This document shows, in pieces, positions 41,314-50,418 of a stretch of 64,000 bases of DNA. The notes beneath the pieces are model-generated. The model ran no database searches. It was not told the DNA's origin and saw nothing but the letters and a program-made list of their open reading frames with translations. Both the position numbers and the translations under genes were made by a program. Position 1 is the first letter of the stretch. Every line of letters starts with the position of its first letter. Source of the DNA: Dorea sp. D27 (GTDB taxonomy: Bacteria; Bacillota; Clostridia; Lachnospirales; Lachnospiraceae); the NCBI RefSeq assembly GCF_001185345.1, contig NZ_KQ236745.1, forward strand, positions 146,655 through 210,654, given 5' to 3'.

Positions 41314-42087
41314 ATGAACAGAAAAATTGTTATAGGCAACTGGAAGATGAACAAGGATATCAGGCAGTCGGTCGAGTGTGCGGAAGAACTGCTTCAAAGC
41401 AAATACGGACTGGACACCGTGAACAGTACGGATATCGTGCTGACGCCGTCCTTTCTGGCGTTAAATGAAGTAAAGAAGGTGTGTGCGCAAAGAAGCGGCA
41501 TATACCTTGGGGCTCAGGATGTATTCTACGAACCGTCGGGCAGTTACTGCGGTGCCATCTCGGCCGCGATGCTTTCGGAAGTGTGCAGTTACGCTTTTGC
41601 CGGGCATTCGGAGCGGAGGATGTATTTTGGCGACACGGATGAAATGGTATACAGGAAGGTCAGGGCTTGTACGGATGCCGGCATTGTTCCGATATTCTGC
41701 ATCGGCGAGACGGGCAGGGCATACAGCGCAGGCCGGACAAAAGCATATCTACGGTACCAGATAGAACATGGGCTTAAGGATGTCAGGCCCTGTGACATGG
41801 TCGTGCTCTATGAACCGGTGTGGGCACTGGGGACAGGAAGGACCCCGCGCACCGACGAGGTGGAAGAGGTTATGTGCTTTGTGAAAGAAACACTTGCCGG
41901 ACTGTACGGCCCAGACCGCAGTGCGGGACAGGCCGCAGTGCGGGCGGTATACGCCGGAAGCGTCTGCCCGGAGAATGCAGCCGCATACGCAGCGCTTCCT
42001 CATGTGGACGGGGTTGCTGTCGGGACGGCAAGCCTCTGTGCACAAAAGCTGGCAGCTATCATACATGCCGTCGACCGGGTGGACTGA
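41314..42087 (+). CDS. Triosephosphate isomerase-like protein, divergent
   Basis: 257 aa. Catalytic residues are present: Lys in GNWKMN (~12), His in AGHSERR (~97), Glu in YEPVWALGTG (~170). The phosphate-binding loops depart from the norm: YAGSVCPENA instead of YGGSV, and DGVAVGTASL instead of DG-LVGGASL. Housekeeping TpiA is normally clustered with glycolytic genes; this one stands alone after a catabolic operon and before mglBAC. It may be a second TPI or a sugar-phosphate isomerase of the EryH/LerI kind. Own RBS GGGAGGAAG. Confidence 0.85.
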   Translation: MNRKIVIGNWKMNKDIRQSVECAEELLQSKYGLDTVNSTDIVLTPSFLALNEVKKVCAQRSGIYLGAQDVFYEPSGSYCGAISAAMLSEVCSYAFAGHSERRMYFGDTDEMVYRKVRACTDAGIVPIFCIGETGRAYSAGRTKAYLRYQIEHGLKDVRPCDMVVLYEPVWALGTGRTPRTDEVEEVMCFVKETLAGLYGPDRSAGQAAVRAVYAGSVCPENAAAYAALPHVDGVAVGTASLCAQKLAAIIHAVDRVD

Positions 42088-42220
42088 CATGCTGAAAGTA
42101 CCTAAAAAATTTCAATGATGATGGAAAAATATTCTATGTTCTACTGGTGCCATATAGGATAAGCTGTAAATATCAACAAAGAGCACTGATAAAAGTGCGG
42201 GAAGAAAGGAGAATTGTATT

Positions 42221-43501
42221 ATGAAAAGAAAAGCAGCTATGGTAGCAATGGCAGCACTGCTTGCAGTTTCGCTGACAGCATGTGGTGGATCGGGAGGATC
42301 GGACAAGAAAGATTCATCATCAAAAGAAAGTTCAGGCGGAGAGGTGGCTAATAAAGATAAACCGCTCGTATGGTTTAACCGCCAGCCATCCAACAGTTCT
42401 ACCGGAGAGCTGGATATGACGGCTTTGAATTTCAACAAAGATACATATTATGTTGGATTTGATGCAAACCAGGGTGCCGAACTTCAGGGCACGATGATAA
42501 AAGACTACATCGAGAAGAACATTGACAAGATTGACCGTAACGGTGACGGAACGATTGGTTATGTCCTGGCTATCGGGGATATCGGACATAATGACTCCAT
42601 CGCACGTACAAGAGGTGTCCGTAAAGCGCTTGGAACAGGTGTGGAGAAAGACGGAGAGATCAACAGCGAGCCGGTCGGCACAAATGCAGATGGTTCTTCC
42701 TCTATCGTACAGGACGGAACGCTTGAAATCGGCGGAAAGTCATACAAAGTCAGAGAGTATGCTTCTCAGGAGATGAAGAATTCTGCAGGCGCTACATGGG
42801 ATGCAGCGACAGCAGGAAACGCAATTGGTACATGGAGCTCTTCTTTCGGCGATGCAATAGATATCGTTGCTTCTAACAATGACGGTATGGGCATGTCCAT
42901 GTTCAACGCATGGTCCAAGGATAACAAGGTTCCGACATTTGGTTATGATGCTAACAGTGATGCAGTAGCCGCAATCGCAGAAGGCTACGGCGGAACGATC
43001 AGCCAGCACGCAGACGTACAGGCATATCTGACCCTTCGTGTTCTTCGCAACGCTCTTGACGGAGTAGACATTGACACAGGTATCGGAACGGCCGATGACG
43101 CGGGCAACGTCCTGACAGATGATGTATATACATATAATGAAGAAGAACGTTCCTACTATGCACTTAACGTTGCAGTTACAGCTGACAACTATCAGGATTT
43201 CACAGATTCTACCAAGCTTTATGAGCCAGTATCAAATCAGCTGGACGAAGGCAAGAGCGCTACTAAGAAAGTATGGCTTAACATCTACAATGCATCTGAT
43301 AACTTCTTAAGCTCTACATATCAGCCGCTTCTGCAGGGATATGACAAGCTTATGAATCTCGACGTCGAGTACATCGGCGGTGACGGACAGACAGAGTCCA
43401 ACATTACAAACCGCCTTGGAAATCCAAACCAGTATGATGCATTCGCAATCAACATGGTTAAGACAGACAATGCTGCTTCCTACACATCATTACTTCAGTA
43501 G
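42221..43501 (+). CDS. mglB: Galactose/methyl-galactoside ABC transporter binding lipoprotein
   Basis: 426 aa, longer than E. coli MglB (332). Lipobox LTAC at ~21, a Ser/Lys-rich linker and a type-I binding domain. The calcium loop DRNGDGTIGY (~104-113) and SNNDGMGMSMFNAW are hallmarks of MglB. It binds glucose/galactose outside the membrane. Codon use is strongly optimised, which suggests high expression. AAAGGAG upstream; no sure promoter was identified in the 133-nt gap, only a small GCAC/GTGC hairpin. Confidence 0.92.
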   Translation: MKRKAAMVAMAALLAVSLTACGGSGGSDKKDSSSKESSGGEVANKDKPLVWFNRQPSNSSTGELDMTALNFNKDTYYVGFDANQGAELQGTMIKDYIEKNIDKIDRNGDGTIGYVLAIGDIGHNDSIARTRGVRKALGTGVEKDGEINSEPVGTNADGSSSIVQDGTLEIGGKSYKVREYASQEMKNSAGATWDAATAGNAIGTWSSSFGDAIDIVASNNDGMGMSMFNAWSKDNKVPTFGYDANSDAVAAIAEGYGGTISQHADVQAYLTLRVLRNALDGVDIDTGIGTADDAGNVLTDDVYTYNEEERSYYALNVAVTADNYQDFTDSTKLYEPVSNQLDEGKSATKKVWLNIYNASDNFLSSTYQPLLQGYDKLMNLDVEYIGGDGQTESNITNRLGNPNQYDAFAINMVKTDNAASYTSLLQ

Positions 43502-43532
43502 AAACAGACAGTAAAATAAAAAACAGACGATT

Positions 43533-43552
43533 GGGGAGAAGGAATTCTCCCC
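43533..43552 (+). terminator. Intra-operon hairpin between mglB and mglA
   Basis: GGGGAGAA (43533-43540), loop GGAA, TTCTCCCC (43545-43552). Not followed by a T run. Such hairpins after binding-protein genes usually protect the upstream mRNA or cut read-through, favouring excess binding protein. Confidence 0.6.
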
Positions 43553-43619
43553 GAAAGTTTATCTTGAAACTGCAGGGCAACACGATAATATCAATATACG
43601 AATACAGGACAGGAGTAAA

Positions 43620-45131
43620 ATGATGGCAGATAAGAAAGATGACATAGTCTTATCGATACGCGGTATGAGCAAGTCCTTTGGCCGCAACAGAGTCCTGGAT
43701 CATATCAGCTTAGATGTGAGGCGGGGAAGTGTCATGGGACTTATGGGTGAAAACGGCGCCGGTAAGTCAACGATGATGAAATGTCTTTTTGGTACTTATC
43801 AGAAAGACGAGGGAGATATCTTCCTTTGTGGAAAGGAAGTAAGCTTTTCCGGGCCCAAAGATGCTCTTGAAAACGGCATCGCGATGGTTCATCAGGAATT
43901 GAACCAGTGTCTGGAAAGGAATGTAGTTGATAATCTGTTTCTTGGGAGATATCCGGTCAATTCGGCTGGTGTAATAGATGAGGGAAGAATGAAGAAGGAG
44001 GCGTCCGACCTTTTTCGGAAATTAGGCATGACTGTCAACCTCAGTCAGCCGATGCGCAACATGTCTGTGTCACAGAGACAGATGTGCGAGATTGCCAAGG
44101 CAATCTCATATAATTCAAAGGTCATAGTTCTGGATGAGCCGACTTCATCGCTGACCGTACAAGAAGTCGAAAAACTCTTCGAGATGATGAGGATGTTAAA
44201 GGAACAGGGAATTGCCCTGATTTATATTTCACACAAGATGGATGAAATCTTCCGAATCTGCGATGACGTATCCGTACTTCGAGACGGAGACCTCGTTATG
44301 ACAAAGAGTGCCAAAGATACAGATATGAATGAGCTGATTGCGGCGATGGTAGGGCGTTCTCTTGAAAACAGGTTCCCTCCGGTTGACAATACGCCAAAGG
44401 AGCCGATTTTATCTATTCAGCATCTATCTACAAAGTTTGAGCCTCATCTGACCGACATCTCGTTTGATGTAAGAGAAGGAGAGATATTTGGACTGTACGG
44501 GCTCGTCGGAGCAGGCCGTACGGAACTTCTGGAGACAATCTTCGGCGTCCGCACGAGAGCGGCGGGACGCGTTTATCTCAGAGGCCGTCTGATGAACTTT
44601 AACAGTGCCAGGGAAGCCATGGATCATGGGTTCGCTATGATTACCGAGGAACGGAAAGCGAACGGGCTTTTCATCAAGGCTGACCTTACATTCAATACTA
44701 CGATAGCGAATCTGGATCAGTATAAGTCCGGGCTGGCGCTTTCAGACTCAAAGATGATAAAGGCAACTTCCGATGAGATTAAGACGATGCATACGAAGTG
44801 TATGGGACCAAGTGATATGATTTCAAGCCTTTCCGGAGGAAATCAGCAGAAAGTCATATTCGGAAAATGGCTGGAGCGGGGACCACAGGTATTTATGATG
44901 GATGAACCTACCCGGGGAATTGATGTCGGAGCAAAATATGAAATCTATGAGCTGATTATCAAGATGGCAAAACAGGGTAAGACCGTGATTGTCGTGTCGT
45001 CTGAGATGCCGGAAATTCTTGGGATTACAAACCGCATTGGCGTAATGTCAAATGGCCGGCTCTCCGGGATCGTCGATACCAAAGACACAGACCAGGAAGA
45101 GCTTTTGAGACTCAGTGCAAAATACCTATAA
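43620..45131 (+). CDS. mglA: Galactose/methyl-galactoside ABC importer ATPase
   Basis: 503 aa with two ABC domains. Domain 1: GENGAGKSTMMK, MSVSQRQMCEIAKAI, VLDEPTSSL. Domain 2: GLVGAGRTELLETIFG, LSGGNQQKVIFGKWL, MMDEPTRGIDVGAKYEIYELI. MglA energises MglC and accepts sugar from MglB. It starts 118 nt after mglB with AGGAG and ends 18 nt before mglC. Confidence 0.94.
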   Translation: MMADKKDDIVLSIRGMSKSFGRNRVLDHISLDVRRGSVMGLMGENGAGKSTMMKCLFGTYQKDEGDIFLCGKEVSFSGPKDALENGIAMVHQELNQCLERNVVDNLFLGRYPVNSAGVIDEGRMKKEASDLFRKLGMTVNLSQPMRNMSVSQRQMCEIAKAISYNSKVIVLDEPTSSLTVQEVEKLFEMMRMLKEQGIALIYISHKMDEIFRICDDVSVLRDGDLVMTKSAKDTDMNELIAAMVGRSLENRFPPVDNTPKEPILSIQHLSTKFEPHLTDISFDVREGEIFGLYGLVGAGRTELLETIFGVRTRAAGRVYLRGRLMNFNSAREAMDHGFAMITEERKANGLFIKADLTFNTTIANLDQYKSGLALSDSKMIKATSDEIKTMHTKCMGPSDMISSLSGGNQQKVIFGKWLERGPQVFMMDEPTRGIDVGAKYEIYELIIKMAKQGKTVIVVSSEMPEILGITNRIGVMSNGRLSGIVDTKDTDQEELLRLSAKYL

Positions 45132-45149
45132 GGAGGGAGACGGATAGAT

Positions 45150-46805
45150 ATGGCTAAAGGAAATAGTAAAGTTCTTACGGCTGAACAGGAATTAGAGCTG
45201 CGTCAGCCAATCGATGATTATGTCGGTAAGATTCAGACGCAGATTGACAGCCTCAGGGTGGAAGGTACAGATAAGGTTATCTCCCTTCAAAACAGTATTG
45301 ATGGCTTGAAGAGAGACCGCACCTTGACAAAAGGCGAGAAGGAAGACCGGATTGCAAAGCTCCGGAGCGAACTGGAAAAGGCGAAAGCAGTTGAAGTAAG
45401 AAATAAAGATGAGATAGCAAAGCTGATTGCAGATGCAGAAGGTTATCTCAAAGCACACTATGACAAAGAGTATTATCAGCCGGTCAAAGAAAGCTGCGAG
45501 CAGGAAAAAGAGCTCGTAAAGGAAAGATACCGGCAGAAAATTGCAGAACTGGAAAAAGAGCATCAGAAGAATCTGGCAAAACTTTCGGATCATCAGGAAA
45601 TAAAAGATGAGAAATACGTGTATAAGAACCTCTTGTTTGATGCCAAGATTCAGATGCAGAAAGGGCTTCAGGAGGTAAAGGACAGAAGGCACGCTGCCTT
45701 TGCATATGAATATCACCTGATTGACCTGCTCCGTATGTCAAAGTTCACATTTATGGAGACAAGGGCACAGAAATGGGAAAATTATAAATATACATTCAAC
45801 CGCAGGTCATTTTTACTGCAGAACGGTCTGTATATAGCCATTATTCTGATTTTTATTATGTTGTGTATCATTACACCGATTATCAAACATTCTCCGCTGC
45901 TTACATATAATAACGTATTAAATATACTGCAGCAGGCTTCGCCGAGGATGTTCCTTGCACTTGGAGTTGCAGGGCTGATTCTCCTGACAGGTACTGACCT
46001 GTCTATCGGACGTATGGTCGGCATGGGTATGACGACGGCTACGATTATTATGCATCAGGGAATCAACACAGGTGCCGTGTTTGGCCATATATTTGACTTT
46101 ACAGGGATGTCGCTTGGCGTGAGAGTCGTATTGGCACTCGTAGTGTGTATCGTGTTGTGTACCTTCTTTACATCAATTGCAGGCTTCTTTACAGCCAAAT
46201 TCAAGATGCATCCTTTTATCTCGACCATGGCAAACATGCTTGTAATCTTCGGACTCGTTACTTACGCAACGAAAGGAGTATCTTTTGGTGCGATTGAGCC
46301 GACGATCCCGAATATGATCATACCGAAGCTGAACAGCTTCCCGACGATTATATTATGGGCAGTAGCAGCTATCGCAATCATATGGTTCATCTGGAATAAA
46401 ACAACATTCGGCAAGAACCTGTATGCAGTCGGTGGCAATCCGGAGGCGGCAGCGGTATCAGGTATCTCTGTATTTGCTGTAACGGTAGGCGCGTTTGTGC
46501 TGGCAGGAATCCTCTATGGATTTGGTTCCTGGCTGGAATGTGCAAGAATGGTAGGCTCTGGTTCTGCGGCATATGGACAGGGCTGGGAGATGGATGCCAT
46601 CGCAGCCTGCGTAGTAGGCGGCGTATCCTTTACCGGAGGTATCGGTAAGATTTCAGGTGTAGTAGTCGGCGTATGCATCTTTACCGCACTTACCTATTCT
46701 CTTACAATCCTTGGTATCGATACGAACCTCCAGTTTGTTTTTTCCGGTATCATCATCCTCGTGGCAGTAACACTTGACTGTCTGAAATATGTACAGAAAA
46801 AATAA
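45150..46805 (+). CDS. mglC: Galactose ABC importer permease with long coiled-coil N-terminal extension
   Basis: 551 aa, against ~336 in E. coli. From residue ~219 onward it is a normal MglC/RbsC permease (LLTGTDLSIGRMVGMGM, TTFGKNLYAVGGNPEAAAVSGISV, VVGGVSFTGGIGKISGVVVGV). Residues 1-~215 are highly charged, with Lys/Glu heptads (EDRIAKLRSELEKAKAVEV, QEKELVKERYRQKIAELEKE) and no membrane segment, so they form a cytoplasmic coiled coil. Its role is unknown; it could link the transporter to a partner. Followed by a strong terminator. Confidence 0.9.
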   Translation: MAKGNSKVLTAEQELELRQPIDDYVGKIQTQIDSLRVEGTDKVISLQNSIDGLKRDRTLTKGEKEDRIAKLRSELEKAKAVEVRNKDEIAKLIADAEGYLKAHYDKEYYQPVKESCEQEKELVKERYRQKIAELEKEHQKNLAKLSDHQEIKDEKYVYKNLLFDAKIQMQKGLQEVKDRRHAAFAYEYHLIDLLRMSKFTFMETRAQKWENYKYTFNRRSFLLQNGLYIAIILIFIMLCIITPIIKHSPLLTYNNVLNILQQASPRMFLALGVAGLILLTGTDLSIGRMVGMGMTTATIIMHQGINTGAVFGHIFDFTGMSLGVRVVLALVVCIVLCTFFTSIAGFFTAKFKMHPFISTMANMLVIFGLVTYATKGVSFGAIEPTIPNMIIPKLNSFPTIILWAVAAIAIIWFIWNKTTFGKNLYAVGGNPEAAAVSGISVFAVTVGAFVLAGILYGFGSWLECARMVGSGSAAYGQGWEMDAIAACVVGGVSFTGGIGKISGVVVGVCIFTALTYSLTILGIDTNLQFVFSGIIILVAVTLDCLKYVQKK

Positions 46806-46822
46806 TCGGATAATAGTTTCAC

Positions 46823-46850
46823 AAGAGCCAGACATCGTTCTGGCTCTTTT
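46823..46850 (+). terminator. Rho-independent terminator of mglBAC
   Basis: AAGAGCCAGA (46823-46832), loop CATCGT, TCTGGCTCTT (46839-46848) running into TTTT. Confidence 0.88.
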
Positions 46851-46895
46851 CGTTACATAGGAAACTGCGTTTGGCGGGTTAAGGGTCCGCCACTA

Positions 46896-46924
46896 TTTAC
46901 AGTTATAGGTCTGTTTGGTATAAT
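46896..46924 (+). promoter_or_regulatory. Promoter of the yesN-yesM-like operon
   Basis: TTTACA (46896-46901), 17-bp spacer, TATAAT (46919-46924), 37 nt before the response regulator ATG. Confidence 0.7.
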
Positions 46925-46960
46925 AAATGCAGTCACACATACACACATACGGAGAAAAAG

Positions 46961-48565
46961 ATGAACACATATACAGTGCTTCTGGTGGATGACGAGGAAG
47001 AAGTCATCCAGGTAATCATAAAAAAGATAAATTGGGAATGGCTTGGATTTTCCGTAATCGGATATGCCAATAATGGGGTGAAGGCACTTGAGATGGTGGA
47101 AGAATTCCAGCCGGATGTCGTTATGACAGATATCAAGATGCCCTACATGGATGGCCTGGAGCTGTGCAAACACATCAAGGCAGATTATCCGGCAACAAAG
47201 ATTCTGCTCTTTACAGGCTTTGATGAATTTGAATATGCGAAAGAGGCGGTACACCTGGAAGTGGAAGAATATGTGCTGAAGCCGGTTAATTCTGTCGAAC
47301 TGACTAACGTATTCATACAGATGAAAACAAAGCTGAACCAGGAAATCAGTGAAAAAAGAAATGTGGAAACATTGCAGAAATATTATCTGGATTCCCTGCC
47401 TCTCCTGCAGGCGAACTTCTACTCAACGCTGATTGAAGGAAGAATTTCAGAAGACGAGCTTCCAAAATATATATCGGATTACCAGATATCTTTATCAGGA
47501 CCATTTTTTGTCTGCCTTGTTATCTATACATCACCGAGCCATGTGCCGGAACATATGAACACCCTGCTCCTGTCAACCGCTGTCCAGAAGCAGGCGAAGG
47601 AGTACCTGGGGGAGAAGTGGCAGGCAAAATGCCTCTCTTATCTCGGGAATACGGTCTTAATCGTTCAGATGAAGGATGAAACAGAGGTATCAGAACTGAC
47701 GGATGAATGTGACAGGTTCTGCCGGTATGCCGAGCGCATCATAGGCGCTGTCGTAACTGTCGGTATCGGCCGGGTCTGCGAAAATGTCCTGGATCTGCCG
47801 CTGTCCTATAACAGTGCAAGAGAGGCCGCGTCTTACCGGGTGATTTACAGGGCTCCCAGGGCAATCAACATAAAGGAGATTGCGCCACGTGAAATCAGCA
47901 GATCCAGCCCGATGAACGACGCAAAGCTGTCGAACCTGTTCCATACGATCCGGATTGGTTCGGCGCAGGAGATGGCAGAAGCCGTCAAGGAATATCAGGA
48001 ATATCTGTCTGTTTCAGCAAAATCCCTGCAGCAGTACCATATCGCGATTATGGAACTGGTCAGCGGATTTTATAAATTTGCAACGAACAATAATATTGAC
48101 GTGGATGAATGTCTGGGAGACATGAGTAAGCTGTACAGCCATCTTCTTGATCTGGAGCCGGATGTGATGGGGAAATGGCTCACAGATACCAGCCTGTCTT
48201 TCCAGGAAAGGCTGATCAGTGCCCGGAGCAGTTCCACTCAATCTTTCGTAAGCAAGGCAAAGGAGCATGTTCATAATAACTATGCGGATGAAGAGCTCTC
48301 GCTGGACAGCATCTGTAAGATCCTGTCTGTATCAAATTCTTATTTTTCCACTATATTCAAAAAGGAGACAGGAAATTCGTTCATCGGCTATCTGACTGAA
48401 TATCGGATGGAACAGGCATCCCGGCAGCTGGTAGAAACAGACGAAAAGAATTACATTATCGCTAAGAATGTGGGCTATACGGATCCGAATTATTTTAGCT
48501 ATGTATTTAAGAGACGGTTTGGCGTATCCCCTTCCAAATACAGAGTGGAGCATACGAAGAAGTGA
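46961..48565 (+). CDS. Response regulator with AraC-type DNA-binding domain (YesN-like)
   Basis: 534 aa. Receiver domain 1-~120 with phospho-acceptor Asp in VVMTDIKMPYMDG (~56) and Lys in VLKPVN. A middle region of about 280 residues is typical of YesN. The C-terminal ~100 residues hold two AraC helix-turn-helices (SLDSICKILSVSNSYFSTIFKKETG; KNVGYTDPNYFSYVFKRRFGVSPSKYR). Its stop overlaps the kinase start, so the pair is coupled. Position right after mglBAC suggests it controls that importer. Confidence 0.92.
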   Translation: MNTYTVLLVDDEEEVIQVIIKKINWEWLGFSVIGYANNGVKALEMVEEFQPDVVMTDIKMPYMDGLELCKHIKADYPATKILLFTGFDEFEYAKEAVHLEVEEYVLKPVNSVELTNVFIQMKTKLNQEISEKRNVETLQKYYLDSLPLLQANFYSTLIEGRISEDELPKYISDYQISLSGPFFVCLVIYTSPSHVPEHMNTLLLSTAVQKQAKEYLGEKWQAKCLSYLGNTVLIVQMKDETEVSELTDECDRFCRYAERIIGAVVTVGIGRVCENVLDLPLSYNSAREAASYRVIYRAPRAINIKEIAPREISRSSPMNDAKLSNLFHTIRIGSAQEMAEAVKEYQEYLSVSAKSLQQYHIAIMELVSGFYKFATNNNIDVDECLGDMSKLYSHLLDLEPDVMGKWLTDTSLSFQERLISARSSSTQSFVSKAKEHVHNNYADEELSLDSICKILSVSNSYFSTIFKKETGNSFIGYLTEYRMEQASRQLVETDEKNYIIAKNVGYTDPNYFSYVFKRRFGVSPSKYRVEHTKK

Positions 48566-50418
48566 AAGATAAATATTTCAGGCGTTTGAATAAAGTAAAG
48601 CCGAGAGAGATCCAGTCTACGATTATGATTGCATTTTCCCTGATTTCGCTCTCTCTGATGATGGTTCTTGGAATCGTCATGTACATCAGGTTCTCCAACT
48701 TATCCAGGCAGGAAACGGTACAGAGTACACAGAAGCTGATGGAACAGACAGGGGAGAATCTCGAGGATTATCTTGTCAGCATGAGACAGATATCCGATGC
48801 TGCCTATTACAATGTCATAAAAGAAAATGACTTTGCAAGCCAGGATCAGGATATCCAGACCAAGATGAATCTTCTATATGAGGCAAACAGGGACAACTTA
48901 AGGAGCATAGCAATCTATAATAAGCATGGGAGCCTGCGGATGGCGGAACCGGTAGCGGCGCAGAAGGAAGATCCCGACGTGACGAAGCAGGACTGGTATA
49001 AACAGGCGATGGATGAGATGGAGAATGTACATTTTTCCATTCCTCATATCCAGAATCTGTTTGATGACGGTACGTTCCGCTATTACTGGGTGATATCGTT
49101 AAGCCGTGTCGTGGAGCTGACAGGCAACGGAGTGTCGCAGCTGGGCGTTCTGCTTGTGGATATGGATTATTCCAGCATTTCACGTATGATGAAACAGATC
49201 AATACGCTGAATACGGAACAATATTACTATCTGTGCGACAGCAGCGGGCAGATTATCTATCATCCGCGTCAGATACAGATCAGCGACGGGATATATAATG
49301 AAAACAGCAAAGTAGCTGCGGGCTATAAAGATGGCGTCTATGATGAACGTTTTGAAGGCGAGTCCCGCAAGGTCGTGGTCAATACGATCAGCTATACCGG
49401 ATGGAAGCTGGTGGGCGTAATTCCCAATGCCACGTTTACCCACGGAACGGTCAGTATCCGATATTTTATAGCCATCCTCGTGCTCTTGATGGCTATGATG
49501 CTGGTGGTGATTAACCGGGTCGTTTCCGTCAGGATTTCCAGCCCTATTTTGAAACTGGATGATTCAGTCAAAGGATATGAAGCGGGGGAAACGCCGGAAA
49601 TCTACATAGGCGGGTCTTTGGAGATCCGGCATCTTGGCCATTCTATCCAGCGTTCGTATGAGCAGATTGATACACTTATGAAGAAAATTGTTATGGAACA
49701 GAATGAGCGGAGGAAAAGCGAGCTTGATGCGCTCCAGAGCCAGATAAATCCTCATTTTCTGTACAACACATTAGAGTCTATCGTATGGATGGTTGAAGGG
49801 GAGCGGAACAATGAGGCGGTATTCATGCTTTCGCAGCTGGCGAAGCTCTTCCGCATCAGCCTTTCCAAGGGAAGTACGGTAATCACCGTGAAGGATGAGC
49901 TGCAACATGCACAAAGCTATATGAATATCCAGAAGATCCGCTATAAGAATACATTTTCCATAACATTCCAAGTAGACCGGTCCATCTATTCGTATTGTAC
50001 GGTAAAGCTGATCTTACAGCCAATACTCGAAAATGCAATCAACTATGGGGTCAGCGGCATGGACGACAGCGGGGAAATCACGGTAACCGGAAGGCTGGAG
50101 GGAGGCAATCTGATTCTTGCGGTGACAGACAATGGAATGGGGATGCCAAGGGAGGAGGCAGAGCTGGTCCTGACAGACAGTGAGCGGGTACACAAACATG
50201 GTTCCGGAGTCGGACTTGTGAACGTCAACAACCGTATCCAGATTCTCTTTGGAAAAGAGTATGGCCTTGATATCGAGAGTGAACCCGATGAGGGCACGAC
50301 GGTTTCCATCCGCCTGCCGGCAGTTCCGTACACAGAGGAGAATAAAAAGGTTCTGGAACAGGGTCATATCTTCAGCATGGAAGAAATGAGCGACAGGGAG
50401 AATGGCGATGAAGAATGA
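48562..50418 (+). CDS. Sensor histidine kinase (YesM-like)
   Basis: 618 aa, GTG start overlapping the regulator stop. Membrane helix at ~20-40, an extracellular dCache-like sensor (to ~295), second helix ~297-320, HAMP, then the His_kinase motif QINPHFLYNTLESI (~393-406) with the phosphorylated histidine and HATPase motifs ENAINYG and GVGLVNVNNRI. It senses an external cue, perhaps via the sugar-binding proteins encoded next, and phosphorylates the AraC-type partner. Confidence 0.92.
   Translation: MKDKYFRRLNKVKPREIQSTIMIAFSLISLSLMMVLGIVMYIRFSNLSRQETVQSTQKLMEQTGENLEDYLVSMRQISDAAYYNVIKENDFASQDQDIQTKMNLLYEANRDNLRSIAIYNKHGSLRMAEPVAAQKEDPDVTKQDWYKQAMDEMENVHFSIPHIQNLFDDGTFRYYWVISLSRVVELTGNGVSQLGVLLVDMDYSSISRMMKQINTLNTEQYYYLCDSSGQIIYHPRQIQISDGIYNENSKVAAGYKDGVYDERFEGESRKVVVNTISYTGWKLVGVIPNATFTHGTVSIRYFIAILVLLMAMMLVVINRVVSVRISSPILKLDDSVKGYEAGETPEIYIGGSLEIRHLGHSIQRSYEQIDTLMKKIVMEQNERRKSELDALQSQINPHFLYNTLESIVWMVEGERNNEAVFMLSQLAKLFRISLSKGSTVITVKDELQHAQSYMNIQKIRYKNTFSITFQVDRSIYSYCTVKLILQPILENAINYGVSGMDDSGEITVTGRLEGGNLILAVTDNGMGMPREEAELVLTDSERVHKHGSGVGLVNVNNRIQILFGKEYGLDIESEPDEGTTVSIRLPAVPYTEENKKVLEQGHIFSMEEMSDRENGDEE

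Noticed and set aside
42150-42220. Catabolite-response element before mglB
   Set aside because: TGTAAATATCAACA lacks the central CG of a cre site; not convincing.
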